From: an uncultured Muribaculaceae bacterium
Lineage (GTDB): Bacteria > Bacteroidota > Bacteroidia > Bacteroidales > Muribaculaceae
Assembly: GCA_944321725.1 (NCBI GenBank)
Contig: CALUMI010000020.1
Coordinates: 1 to 43,571 of the forward strand
Direction: 5' to 3'
Length of the DNA stretch: 43,571 bases
Shown in pieces: positions 8,747 to 16,957 of the stretch. Below the pieces are notes generated by a model. The model was not told the DNA's origin, did not search any database, and saw nothing but the letters and a program-made list of their open reading frames with translations. Each line of letters begins with the position of its first letter. Positions within the stretch are counted from its first letter, which is position 1. Position numbers and translations under genes: made by a program.

Positions 8747-10084
8747 CTATACCCAGCCTTGTCCCATCATTGCATGGGCAACTTTCATGAAGCCCGCGAT
8801 GTTGGCGCCTTTCATGTAGTTGATGTATCCGTCGGGTTGGGTGCCATATTTGACGCATTGCTCATGGATGTCGCGCATGATTTGGTGCAGACGGTCGTCA
8901 ACTTCTTTTTCCGACCATGTGAGGTGCATTGCGTTCTGGCTCATTTCGAGGCCTGATGTTGCCACACCTCCGGCGTTTACGGCTTTGCCCGGAGCGTAGA
9001 TTACCCGGTTGTCGATGAATGTGTCGATTGCTTCGGGTGTGCATCCCATGTTGGACACTTCGGCAACGATTTGCACTTTATTGGCTACGAGCATTTCAGC
9101 GTCTTCTTTGCAAACTTCATTTTGTGTGGCGCATGGCAGCGCAATGTCTACCTTGCGTTCCCACGGTTTTTTTCCGGCGAAGAATTGTGCGTTGGGGAAT
9201 TTCTCGACGTAAGGCTCTACAACGTCGTTGCCCGATGCGCGCAGCTCAAGCATGTAATCGATTTTCTCGCCGCTTATTCCGTCGGGGTCGTATACATAGC
9301 CGTCGGGGCCGGAAATCGTTACAACTTTTGCTCCAAGCTGTGTGGCTTTCAAAGCTGCTCCCCATGCCACGTTGCCGAATCCCGATATTGCCACTGTCTT
9401 GTCCTTGATGTCGTCGCCGATGCGGTGCAGCATGTTTTGTACGAAGTAAAGTGCACCGTAGCCTGTGGCTTCCGGGCGTATGCGCGACCCGCCGAAGTCA
9501 AGGCCTTTGCCTGTGAATGTGCCTGTGCATTCGCGGGAGAGCTTCTTGTACATTCCGTACATGTAGCCCACTTCGCGTCCTCCAACGCCTATGTCGCCGG
9601 CCGGTACGTCCTGATCCGGGCCGAGATTGCGCCAAAGCTCAAGAATGAACGCTTGGCAGAAGCGCATTATTTCTTTGTCGGATTTGCCGCGCGGGCTGAA
9701 ATCCGAGCCGCCCTTTGCGCCGCCCATGGGCAGTGTTGTCAACGCGTTTTTGAATGTCTGCTCGAATCCCAAGAATTTAAGAATCGACAGATTGACTGAC
9801 GCGTGAAAGCGTATGCCGCCTTTGTACGGGCCTATTGCGTTATTGAATTGAACTCTGTAGCCAATGTTGGTCTGAACCTCGCCTTTGTCGTCTTGCCAAA
9901 GTACGCGGAATGTGAAAATGCGGTCGGGCTCGACCATTCTTTCCACGATTTTTGCGTTCTCGAACTCAGGATGCTGCTCGTAAACGTCCTTTACCGAGAG
10001 TAGCACTTCTTTTACGGCTTGCAAATACTCCTTTTCACCCGGATGCTTAGCCTCAAGATCAGATAGAATTTTATCTACATTCAT
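8747..10084 (-). CDS. gdhA: NADP-type glutamate dehydrogenase
   Basis: A 445-residue glutamate dehydrogenase that makes glutamate from ammonium and 2-oxoglutarate. The start is placed at the ATG giving MNVDKILSDLEAKHPGE, which matches the normal N-terminus; an upstream in-frame ATG would add 26 unlikely residues that overlap the promoter. Landmarks are PYKGGIRFH, PMGGAKGGSDF with the active-site lysine, PAGDIGVGGREVGY and the dinucleotide-binding GFGNVAWGAA. NADP rather than NAD preference is inferred from family resemblance. It has its own terminator and a -7 box (10128-10135). It lies close to glnA and purF, so the region is rich in nitrogen-assimilation genes. Confidence 0.95.
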   Translation of the reverse strand: MNVDKILSDLEAKHPGEKEYLQAVKEVLLSVKDVYEQHPEFENAKIVERMVEPDRIFTFRVLWQDDKGEVQTNIGYRVQFNNAIGPYKGGIRFHASVNLSILKFLGFEQTFKNALTTLPMGGAKGGSDFSPRGKSDKEIMRFCQAFILELWRNLGPDQDVPAGDIGVGGREVGYMYGMYKKLSRECTGTFTGKGLDFGGSRIRPEATGYGALYFVQNMLHRIGDDIKDKTVAISGFGNVAWGAALKATQLGAKVVTISGPDGYVYDPDGISGEKIDYMLELRASGNDVVEPYVEKFPNAQFFAGKKPWERKVDIALPCATQNEVCKEDAEMLVANKVQIVAEVSNMGCTPEAIDTFIDNRVIYAPGKAVNAGGVATSGLEMSQNAMHLTWSEKEVDDRLHQIMRDIHEQCVKYGTQPDGYINYMKGANIAGFMKVAHAMMGQGWV

Positions 10085-10127
10085 AGCTTTTTGGATTATG
10101 GTATGTAATTTTGTTTTTACAACACAA

Positions 10128-10135
10128 CAAATGTA
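10128..10135 (-). promoter_or_regulatory. -7 element upstream of gdhA
   Basis: On the minus strand this is TACATTTG, a match to TAnnTTTG, about 44 bp before the gdhA ATG. The best upstream A/T box (10160-10163) lies 24 bp away, longer than ideal. The same octamer occurs upstream of glnA. Confidence 0.4.
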
Positions 10136-10304
10136 GGCAATTAGTTTCAATGTTGTATCCAAAAATAGTTAAAATTTGGGTGTGCCGGTTACATTTTGTC
10201 ACTGTTGCCGGTTGACGATTTTTTGCGTCGCGCATGATTAATCAATGAAATCCTGTCCAATTACAGTTTTATTGGCTTGTTATGTCGATTTGTCGGCAAT
10301 ATTT

Positions 10305-10335
10305 TTTGTCGGCATGTAATAAAGTGGTAAATTTG
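10305..10335 (+). promoter_or_regulatory. Bacteroidota-type promoter of bamD
   Basis: TTTG (10305-10308, end of a T6G run), a 19-bp spacer and TAAATTTG (10328-10335) give a full match to the consensus. Transcription should begin near 10342, about 20 nt before the bamD ATG. Confidence 0.7.
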
Positions 10336-10360
10336 CGTGCTAAAATAGATTGAGCGGAAA

Positions 10361-11164
10361 ATGCGGAAAAATATACTCGTAATAATAGCGTCGTTGATTG
10401 TTCTTACCGGATGTGGAGAATACAACAAGGTGCTGAAAAGCACGGATCCCAACTACAAATTCGAATTTGCGAAGAAAGCTTTCGAAGAGCGCAAATACGT
10501 TCAGGCCGCAACGTTGCTTGAGGACGTAGTAAAGGTGCTGAAAGGCACCGACAAGGCTGAGGAGTCGCTCTATCTGCTTGGGCTTAGCTATTATGAGAAT
10601 AAAGACTATCTTACGGCAAGCTCTTATTTCAAGACTTACTACACTCATTATCCCAAAGGAAAATACACGGAGCTTTCGCGCTTTTATTCGGGATACGGCT
10701 GTTATCTCGACTCTCCGGAGCCGCAACTTGACCAGACTGAAACTTATCAGGCCATCGAGGAGCTGCAGAAATTTCTTGACTATCATCCGCAGAGCGACAA
10801 GGCTCCCATTGCGCAAAACGCCATTTTCGAGTTGCAGGACAAATTGGTGCAGAAAGAAATCGACAATGCCCAGCTTTACTATAATTTAGGCAACTATTTG
10901 GGCAATAACTACAACAGCGCGGTGATTGTAGCCACCAATGCGCTGAAAAACTATCCTTACACGAAGCATAAGGAGCAGTTGCAGATGATTATACTCAAGT
11001 CGAAATTCCAAGAGGCTTACCAAAGCGTGGAGGAAAAGAAGGAAGAGCGTTTCCGTGCGGTTATTGACGAGTATTATTCGTTTATCAACGATTATCCTGA
11101 CGGAAAATATCGCAAAGAGGCAGATAATATATACAAGATAGCTGAGCGATATGTGAAAGATTAG
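10361..11164 (+). CDS. bamD: Outer membrane assembly lipoprotein BamD
   Basis: A 267-residue lipoprotein. A signal peptide ends in the lipobox LTGC (residues 15-18), so C18 would be lipidated. The rest is helical TPR-like sequence (for example the AEESLYLLGLSYYENKDYLTA region and PKGKYTE) as in BamD/YfiO, the essential lipoprotein of the beta-barrel assembly machine that works with BamA in the outer membrane. The length fits the family. The omega gene follows after 39 bp, so the two are probably co-transcribed from the promoter at 10305-10335 and end at the hairpin 11562-11601. Confidence 0.93.
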   Translation: MRKNILVIIASLIVLTGCGEYNKVLKSTDPNYKFEFAKKAFEERKYVQAATLLEDVVKVLKGTDKAEESLYLLGLSYYENKDYLTASSYFKTYYTHYPKGKYTELSRFYSGYGCYLDSPEPQLDQTETYQAIEELQKFLDYHPQSDKAPIAQNAIFELQDKLVQKEIDNAQLYYNLGNYLGNNYNSAVIVATNALKNYPYTKHKEQLQMIILKSKFQEAYQSVEEKKEERFRAVIDEYYSFINDYPDGKYRKEADNIYKIAERYVKD

Positions 11165-11203
11165 ATTATAAAAAGAATAGAAACATTTAAATATTTTTGG
11201 AGA

Positions 11204-11542
11204 ATGGATTACAAAAGATCAAATGCGCCGCTCAATACGGTAACACGTGATGTAATAAAATTGTCGGAGGATACGGGCAACGTTTACGAAACCGTTTGCA
11301 TCATTGCTAAGCGTGCTAACCAGATTGCTGTTGAAATGAAACATGATCTTGAAAAGAAGTTGCAGGAGTTTGCAACTCTTAGCGATAATCTTGAGGAGGT
11401 TTCCGAAAACAGAGAGCAAATAGAAATCTCTCGTTATTACGAGAAATTGCCAAAACCGGCACTTATTGCCACTCAAGAGTATCTTGAGCATAAAATCATG
11501 TACCGTAATCCTGCTAAGGAGAAAGCAAAAATGGATTTTTAA
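11204..11542 (+). CDS. rpoZ: DNA-directed RNA polymerase omega subunit (Bacteroidota type)
   Basis: A 112-residue protein. The core AKRANQIAVEMKHDLEKKLQEF (about 32-53) resembles the omega/Rpb6 helix that clamps the beta-prime subunit and helps assemble RNA polymerase. The surrounding N- and C-terminal parts match the longer omega version known from Bacteroidota. It lies 39 bp after bamD, a neighbourhood recalled as conserved in this phylum. No signal peptide or membrane segment. Confidence 0.85.
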   Translation: MDYKRSNAPLNTVTRDVIKLSEDTGNVYETVCIIAKRANQIAVEMKHDLEKKLQEFATLSDNLEEVSENREQIEISRYYEKLPKPALIATQEYLEHKIMYRNPAKEKAKMDF

Positions 11543-11561
11543 ACATCCCGTTTATAAAGGA

Positions 11562-11606
11562 AAACACGAGAGGCTGTCCCGACGGACAACCTCTCGTGTT
11601 TATTTT
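11562..11606. terminator. Strong bidirectional terminator after rpoZ
   Basis: AAACACGAGAGG (11562-11573) pairs with 11590-11601. An inner TGTCC/GGACA stem follows after one mismatch, with a 4-nt loop. T-rich sequence follows on the plus strand (TTTATTTT), and TTTTCC follows on the minus strand. Confidence 0.9.
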
Positions 11607-11971
11607 GGTCGCATGGAGTGTATGTTTTCTGCTATCATACTGCCATAAATCGTACTTGAATAATATAGGATGCGGTTCGGCATAACCAAATTTGAAAACT
11701 CACATCGACTACGAGCGTGCGCCTTATGGCCTCAACCAATTTGGAAGACGCGAAAACCAATGTGGGCTTCGAGTGGCGGCGCTATGACGCTCCCGACGAG
11801 GTGCCGTCGAATGTGGTGGCCTGCCCGGTGGTAGACGGTATGCTCACAGGCTCGCTGCGATTGATGTGGCGTTCCCTGCCGGAATATATCTGTTGACCGT
11901 GACCGACGGCAGCAATGCTGCTACCGTTATGATGGTGGTGCAATGAGTTGTTCAAACTCTCAACATTATCA
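11607..11971. other. Intergenic region rpoZ / purF
   Basis: This 365-bp gap between convergent genes contains the degraded surface-protein remnant at 11698-11946 and otherwise nothing recognisable. There is no intact ORF with a plausible product, and no tRNA or repeat was seen. Confidence 0.5.
11698..11946 (+). pseudogene. Remnant of a large Bacteroidales surface/extracellular protein gene
   Basis: Protein-like sequence is broken across frames. THIDYERAPYG is read from 11698, then LEDAKTNVGFEWRRYDAPD through GMLTGSLR in the next frame to about 11857, then a shift back into AIDVAFPAGIYLLTVTDGS to a TGA at 11944-11946. The middle part resembles a repeat unit recalled from large fibronectin-like Bacteroidales surface proteins. 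The end resembles a C-terminal sorting-type domain (GIYLLTV...MVVQ). The two parts are joined directly, so most of the gene appears deleted. Only about 250 bp survive, on the strand opposite purF. The family resemblance comes from memory and is not a search result. Confidence 0.6.
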
Positions 11972-13849
11972 CTATCTTCTGTCGGGGTTGCCCTCGTAGT
12001 AGTTAACGAAGGCACGGTTCACGATGCGGTTTCCGCCGGGTGTTGGGTAGTTGCCGGAAAAATACCAATCTCCCGGACATGACGGTATGGCTTTGTGAAG
12101 ACCATCCAACGATTGATACACAATCTCAACGTCTGCCCGCAGATTTTCCGGTTTAAGCATTTGCGCCATTTTTCGGGATATGTCCTTGTCGGAGAATGGC
12201 GCATAAATACCTTTTACGGCATTGACCATTTCGTTTACAGGCAGTTTCAGTTGTCGCAGGCATTCGTTGTATACACCGTCTATCACGTGCTGCATACCGC
12301 GTTCTTTTAGCAATGCGATTGCTGCCCGAAAGGCTATAAACTCGCTCATCCGCGACATGTCGATTCCGTAGCAGTCGGGGTAGCGCACTTGCGGCGACGA
12401 CGACACTACCACTATCTTTTTCGGGTTCAGCCGTCCGAGCATGCTGAGGATGGATTGCTTGAGAGTTGTGCCGCGCACAATGCTGTCGTCGATTACCACG
12501 AGATTGTCGGTCGGCTTCACAACGCCGTATGTCACGTCGTATACGTGTGCCGCGAGGTCGTCGCGAGCGGTGCCTTCGGCTATGAATGTGCGCAGTTTGA
12601 TGTCCTTTATCGCAATTTTCTCGAAGCGCAGATGCCGTGAAACGATGCGGTTGAGCTTTTCCGCATATTCGGGGTCACTGCCTGAGATGGCTTTTATCTG
12701 TTCGGCTTTTTCGGCGACAAGATATTCTCCGAGCCCCTCAAGCATACCGTAGAAAGCCACTTCGGCCGTATTTGGAATGAACGATATGACGGTGTTGTCC
12801 AAATCGCGGTTTATCGCTTCCATGACGCTGCCGGCCACATTCCTGCCTAATGCTTTCCGTTCTTTATAAATGTCTTTGTCGCTTCCGCGCGAGAAGTAGA
12901 TGCGCTCGAACGAGCAGCGTTGGTTTTTGCCCTCTCCGAGAATGTCATCGATGTGGAGCCGCCCGTTTTTGTTGACAATCAACGCGCTTCCGGGAGTCAG
13001 CTCACTCACTTTGTCAGCCTCCACATTCATCACGGTTTGGATGACTGGACGTTCGGATGCCACTACGACGATTTCGTCGTCGTGATAGTAGAATGCCGGC
13101 CGAATGCCGTTGCTGTCGCGCAATGCAAACATGTCGCCGGAGCCGGTCATCCCGCAAATCACGAATCCTCCATCCCACAGGTTGGCGTTTCCGCGCAGGA
13201 TATTGCTTATGTCGAGATTGTCTTCGATTTTCAGCGCGAGTTCCGTGCCGTTTGCCGCAGTGTCCTTATATTGCGAGTATAGGCGGTCATGCTCTTTGTC
13301 GAGGGCGTGGCCGAGCTGTTCGAGAATCATGAATGTGTCGGAATAAATGCGCGGGTGCTGTCCCTCGCTGACTACATGCCCGAAAATTTCGTCGACATTG
13401 GTCATGTTGAAATTGCCGCACAGCATCAGGTTGCGTGAGCGCCAATTATTTCGTCGCAAGAAAGGATGCACATACGACATGCCGCTGCGCCCGGTTGTGC
13501 TGTAGCGCAAATGTCCCATATAAAGCTCCCCGATGTAGGGGATGGCTTTGCTCTCGGCGTTCCCGACCCGGAGCGCGGTGTCGACCTCATGATTTATCTT
13601 GTCGAAAATTTCCTGAATGGCGCCTGTCCCCAACGCGCGTTCCCTGTTGATGTACTCCTGTCCGGGCTCGACACCCAATTTTACGCAGCCCACACCGGCG
13701 GCTTCTTGCCCCCGGTTATGCTGCTTTTCCATCATAAGGTACAATTTGCCTAATCCATAGGTATATGCGCCATATTTTTTGCGGTAGTAGTCAAGCGGCT
13801 TAAGCAGCCGTATCATGACTACTCCGCATTCGTGTTTTATTTGTTCCAT
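11972..13849 (-). CDS. purF: Amidophosphoribosyltransferase-like protein (PurF, long form)
   Basis: A 625-residue protein, longer than the usual 450-510. The N-terminal glutamine amidotransferase domain has its likely nucleophile C8 in ECGVV after a 7-residue leader, then HNRGQEAAG (44-52), HLRYST (113-118) and GNFN (145-148). The phosphoribosyltransferase domain has the PRPP loop VVIDDSIVRGTT (451-462) and RCSFERIYFSRGSD (311-324). The family moves the glutamine amide onto PRPP, the first step of purine synthesis. Extra length sits mainly around 150-230 and in the C-terminus. It follows glnA by 18 bp on the same strand, so its glutamine substrate comes from its operon partner. A second, standard PurF elsewhere in the genome is possible, and this paralogue could have a specialised role. 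Confidence 0.88.
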   Translation of the reverse strand: MEQIKHECGVVMIRLLKPLDYYRKKYGAYTYGLGKLYLMMEKQHNRGQEAAGVGCVKLGVEPGQEYINRERALGTGAIQEIFDKINHEVDTALRVGNAESKAIPYIGELYMGHLRYSTTGRSGMSYVHPFLRRNNWRSRNLMLCGNFNMTNVDEIFGHVVSEGQHPRIYSDTFMILEQLGHALDKEHDRLYSQYKDTAANGTELALKIEDNLDISNILRGNANLWDGGFVICGMTGSGDMFALRDSNGIRPAFYYHDDEIVVVASERPVIQTVMNVEADKVSELTPGSALIVNKNGRLHIDDILGEGKNQRCSFERIYFSRGSDKDIYKERKALGRNVAGSVMEAINRDLDNTVISFIPNTAEVAFYGMLEGLGEYLVAEKAEQIKAISGSDPEYAEKLNRIVSRHLRFEKIAIKDIKLRTFIAEGTARDDLAAHVYDVTYGVVKPTDNLVVIDDSIVRGTTLKQSILSMLGRLNPKKIVVVSSSPQVRYPDCYGIDMSRMSEFIAFRAAIALLKERGMQHVIDGVYNECLRQLKLPVNEMVNAVKGIYAPFSDKDISRKMAQMLKPENLRADVEIVYQSLDGLHKAIPSCPGDWYFSGNYPTPGGNRIVNRAFVNYYEGNPDRR

Positions 13850-13867
13850 CGCGAGTGTCCCCTTTGC

Positions 13868-16054
13868 TTACCGTATGAACAGAAGCTCACGATATTTAGG
13901 AAGCGGCCACATTTCGTTGTCGACCATTAATTCGAGCTTGTCGATATGGTAGCGTATCTCAGACAAACATGGTTTTACAGTGTCGTGGTAGGCAATGGCT
14001 TTCTCGCGCTCGCATTCTATTTTGTTGGCAGCTTTTCTGGCATTGACCATTTTCTCTGTCACATCTTTGATGATAAACATGTGGCGCGCGATTTTTGAGA
14101 TGGTTTCTTTTTCCTGCTCCGCCATTTCAGAGCCGCCTTCTCCGTAGATTGCGTTTATTTTCATCACATTGTCCAAAAGAAGCGATTGGTAGCGTGTTGC
14201 GACGGGGATGATGTGGTTGATGGCAAGGTCGCCGAGTACGCGTGCCTCTATCTGTACTTTCTTGGTGTACATTTCCCATTTCACCTCGTTGCGCGCTTTA
14301 AGCTCTATTTCATTGAACACTCCCGTGCGTTTGAACATTGCGACGCTGTCTTCCGACAGGTATGCGTCGAATATCTTTGGCACGCTTGATTCGCAGTCGA
14401 GGCCTCGCCGTTGGGCTTCAACCTTCCATTCTTCGCTGTACCCGTTGCCGTCGAAATGTATAGCCTCGTTTTCGGCAAACAGTTTCTTTATCGTGCCGAC
14501 TATGGCTTTTTCTTTCTGCTCGCCTGCGGCAATTTTTTCGTCGACAGCGGCTTTGAAGCTGTTGAGTTGGTCGGCTACAGCGGCGTTAAGCGCAATCATT
14601 GCGGATGCGCAGTTGGCCGATGAGCCTATTGCCCTGAACTCAAAACGGTTGCCGGTGAACGCGAATGGAGAGGTGCGGTTGCGGTCGGTGTTGTCTACAA
14701 GCAATTCCGGAATTTGTGTCACGTTTTTAAGTTTCATTCCTTCTTTGTTCGCGAAATTGATTGTGTCGTCGTCGGAATTTACAAGCCTGTCAATCGCGTC
14801 AGATATTTGCTGACCGAGAAACATTGAGATGATTGCGGGAGGTGCCTCGTTGGCTCCGAGCCGGTGTTCGTTGGTGGCCGATGATATTGATGCTTTCAGC
14901 AACCCGTTGAAATGGTTGACGGCAGCCATGACGTTGGCAAGGAATGTCATGAATTGCAAGTTGTCTGTTGGCGTTTTGCCCGGGCTGAAAAGCATTGTTC
15001 CAGTGTCGGTGCCCAAACTCCAATTATTATGCTTTCCCGAACCATTGACTCCGGCAAACGGCTTCTCGTGGAGCAGCACTTGAAAATTATGTCTGTTGGC
15101 CACTTCGCTTATCAGCGACATGAGCAGCAGATTATGGTCATTGGCAAGATTCGTTTCCTCATAGATTGGAGCAAGCTCGAATTGGTTTGGAGCCACTTCG
15201 TTGTGTCTTGTCTTTGCCGGTATGCCGAGCTTGTGGCACTCGATTTCCAAATCAAGCATAAAAGCCTCCACTCTTGATGGGATTGATCCGAAATAGTGGT
15301 CCTCAAGCTGTTGGTTTTTTGCGCTTTCGTGTCCCATCAGTGTGCGGCCTGTCATTACCAAGTCGGGACGCGCTGCATAAAGAGCTTTGTCGACAAGGAA
15401 ATATTCCTGTTCCCAACCGAGATATGAGATGACGTGATTCACATTCTCGTCGAAATATTTTGCTACGGCTGTTCCGGCCTTGTCTACAGCGTTAAGAGCC
15501 CGCAACAGAGGTGTTTTGTAGTCAAGCGATTCTCCCGTATATGAGATGAAGATTGTCGGGATGCAGAGGGTATGTCCCATGATGAACGCAGGTGACGATA
15601 TGTCCCATGCGGAATACCCGCGGGCTTCGAAAGTGTTGCGGATGCCTCCGTTAGGGAAGCTCGACGCGTCAGGCTCTTGCTGTACGAGCAACTTTCCGGA
15701 AAACTCCTCTATCACTCCGCCTTTGCCGTCGTGCTCAATGAATCCGTCGTGTTTCTCGGCTGTTCCGTCTGTCAGCGGATGAAACCAGTGCGAATAGTCG
15801 CGCGCGCCATTGTCCATCGCCCATTGTTTCATGCCTTTGGCTACGTTGTCGGCAAGTTCTCTTCCGAGAGATTTTTTGTTGTCGATGGCATTTACCAAAG
15901 CGTTATAAGTGCTACGGTCAAGATAGCGGAACATCTGTGAGCGGTTGAACACATACATACCATAGTACTCTGAAGGCCTTTCTTTGGGAATGTTTACCGG
16001 AACGGCTTTCCTCCCATAGGCCTCTTCCACAACTTTAAATCTTAATGTTGACAT
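13868..16054 (-). CDS. glnA: Type III glutamine synthetase
   Basis: A 728-residue protein, the size of GSIII (GlnN) rather than GSI (about 470). It makes glutamine from glutamate, ammonium and ATP. Landmarks: FIMGHTLCIPTIFISYTGE (about 155-173), GWEQEYFLVD (the metal-binding Glu region), RHNEVAPNQFELAP, GVNGSGKHNNWSLGT and NRTSPFAFTGNRFEFRAIGSS. GSIII enzymes are common in Bacteroidota and are usually induced by nitrogen limitation. It is the first gene of a leftward pair with purF. A -7 box TACATTTG (16077-16084, minus) sits 23 bp upstream of the ATG. No frameshift or missing motif was noticed. Confidence 0.95.
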   Translation of the reverse strand: MSTLRFKVVEEAYGRKAVPVNIPKERPSEYYGMYVFNRSQMFRYLDRSTYNALVNAIDNKKSLGRELADNVAKGMKQWAMDNGARDYSHWFHPLTDGTAEKHDGFIEHDGKGGVIEEFSGKLLVQQEPDASSFPNGGIRNTFEARGYSAWDISSPAFIMGHTLCIPTIFISYTGESLDYKTPLLRALNAVDKAGTAVAKYFDENVNHVISYLGWEQEYFLVDKALYAARPDLVMTGRTLMGHESAKNQQLEDHYFGSIPSRVEAFMLDLEIECHKLGIPAKTRHNEVAPNQFELAPIYEETNLANDHNLLLMSLISEVANRHNFQVLLHEKPFAGVNGSGKHNNWSLGTDTGTMLFSPGKTPTDNLQFMTFLANVMAAVNHFNGLLKASISSATNEHRLGANEAPPAIISMFLGQQISDAIDRLVNSDDDTINFANKEGMKLKNVTQIPELLVDNTDRNRTSPFAFTGNRFEFRAIGSSANCASAMIALNAAVADQLNSFKAAVDEKIAAGEQKEKAIVGTIKKLFAENEAIHFDGNGYSEEWKVEAQRRGLDCESSVPKIFDAYLSEDSVAMFKRTGVFNEIELKARNEVKWEMYTKKVQIEARVLGDLAINHIIPVATRYQSLLLDNVMKINAIYGEGGSEMAEQEKETISKIARHMFIIKDVTEKMVNARKAANKIECEREKAIAYHDTVKPCLSEIRYHIDKLELMVDNEMWPLPKYRELLFIR

Positions 16055-16076
16055 ACCTATTGAAAATTTGGATGCG

Positions 16077-16084
16077 CAAATGTA
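16077..16084 (-). promoter_or_regulatory. -7 element upstream of glnA
   Basis: TACATTTG on the minus strand matches TAnnTTTG and is identical to the gdhA element. No clear -33 box is present 19-21 bp upstream, which would fit an activator-dependent promoter. Confidence 0.4.
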
Positions 16085-16138
16085 AGAAATGTTTTTGAAA
16101 AATTATATTATCTTTGAATAAGATAAGCTGCATCTCGA

Positions 16139-16190
16139 CAAAGCAGATTGAGCAAGCTCTTTGCTTTGCGCTCAATTTGCGTTATCTTTG
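16139..16190 (+). promoter_or_regulatory. Palindrome-linked promoter of the glycosyltransferase gene
   Basis: TTTG (16160-16163), a 19-bp spacer and TATCTTTG (16183-16190) form a full Bacteroidota promoter; the start would be near 16197, only about 10 nt before the ATG. Overlapping it is a palindrome with CAAAGCA (16139-16145) against TGCTTTG (16162-16168) and inner GAGC-AA-GCTC, followed by CGCTCA. It belongs to a three-member family with the elements at 18529-18603 and 24683-24769. Confidence 0.7.
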
Positions 16191-16206
16191 CATATATAAT
16201 ATTGGT

Positions 16207-16953
16207 ATGAAAAATCCTTTGTTTTCAATAATAACTGTGACTTATAACGCTGAAAAAGTGTTGCCGGCTACGCTTGACAGCGTAAAGGGGCAGACGTTTG
16301 GTGATTTTGAGTACATTGTGGTGGATGGAATGTCGAAAGACTGTACCGTAGAACTTGCGCGGGGGAGCGGCATAGGCTCGATGACAGTAATTTCCGAACC
16401 CGACAAAGGCTTGTATGACGCCATGAATAAAGGTATTGGAAAAGCAACAGGCTTGTATTTGATTTTTCTCAATGCCGGCGATGCTTTTCATTCGTGCAAT
16501 TCGTTGTCGGAGATTGCCGAAACAGCCATCAATAATGGTTATCCCGATGTGGTATACGGGCAGACACAGTTGGTCGACGCTTCACGCCGGTTTGTTGGGA
16601 TGAGGCATTTGTCGGCTCCGGAGCATTTGTCGTTTGAAAGTTTCCGGAAAGGGATGCTTGTGTGCCATCAGGCTTTTGTGGCTAAACGGGAGATTGCAGG
16701 ATTTTATGACTTGCGTTACCGGTTTTCTGCCGATTATGAGTGGTGTCTGCGATGTCTGCGAAGAATGGGCGGCAGCGCGTATACCGGTACGGTGCTCATT
16801 GATTATCTTACAGACGGATTGACTGACAAAAACCATAAAGCATCGCTAAAAGAGCGTTTCAATATAATGTGTGATTATTACGGTACGTTGCCTACTATTT
16901 TACGCCATGTGGGATTCTTTCTAAGGAATTTGCGCCGGAAAATAATCAGCTGA
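16207..16953 (+). CDS. Family 2 glycosyltransferase
   Basis: A 248-residue GT-A fold enzyme. The start is ATG 16207, giving MKNPLFSIITVTYNA, the typical GT2 opening; an upstream in-frame ATG (16114) would place the promoter inside the gene. Motifs: SIITVTYNAEKVLP (7-20), DSVKGQTFGDFEYIVVDGMSKD, and the DxD-like region around FLNAGDAF where the sugar nucleotide and metal bind. RFSADYEWCLRC near 178 matches the acceptor-side region of WcaA/PgaC-like small transferases. It probably adds a sugar to a surface polysaccharide or glycolipid; donor and acceptor are unknown. It is an isolated gene, not within a capsule locus. Its stop is only 4 bp from the stop of the converging downstream gene. Confidence 0.87.
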   Translation: MKNPLFSIITVTYNAEKVLPATLDSVKGQTFGDFEYIVVDGMSKDCTVELARGSGIGSMTVISEPDKGLYDAMNKGIGKATGLYLIFLNAGDAFHSCNSLSEIAETAINNGYPDVVYGQTQLVDASRRFVGMRHLSAPEHLSFESFRKGMLVCHQAFVAKREIAGFYDLRYRFSADYEWCLRCLRRMGGSAYTGTVLIDYLTDGLTDKNHKASLKERFNIMCDYYGTLPTILRHVGFFLRNLRRKIIS

Positions 16954-16957
16954 CATG

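Noticed and set aside
16139..16176. The glycosyltransferase palindrome read as a simple rho-independent terminator
   Set aside because: No gene on the plus strand ends upstream of it, it overlaps a full promoter match, and it has two relatives at other promoters.
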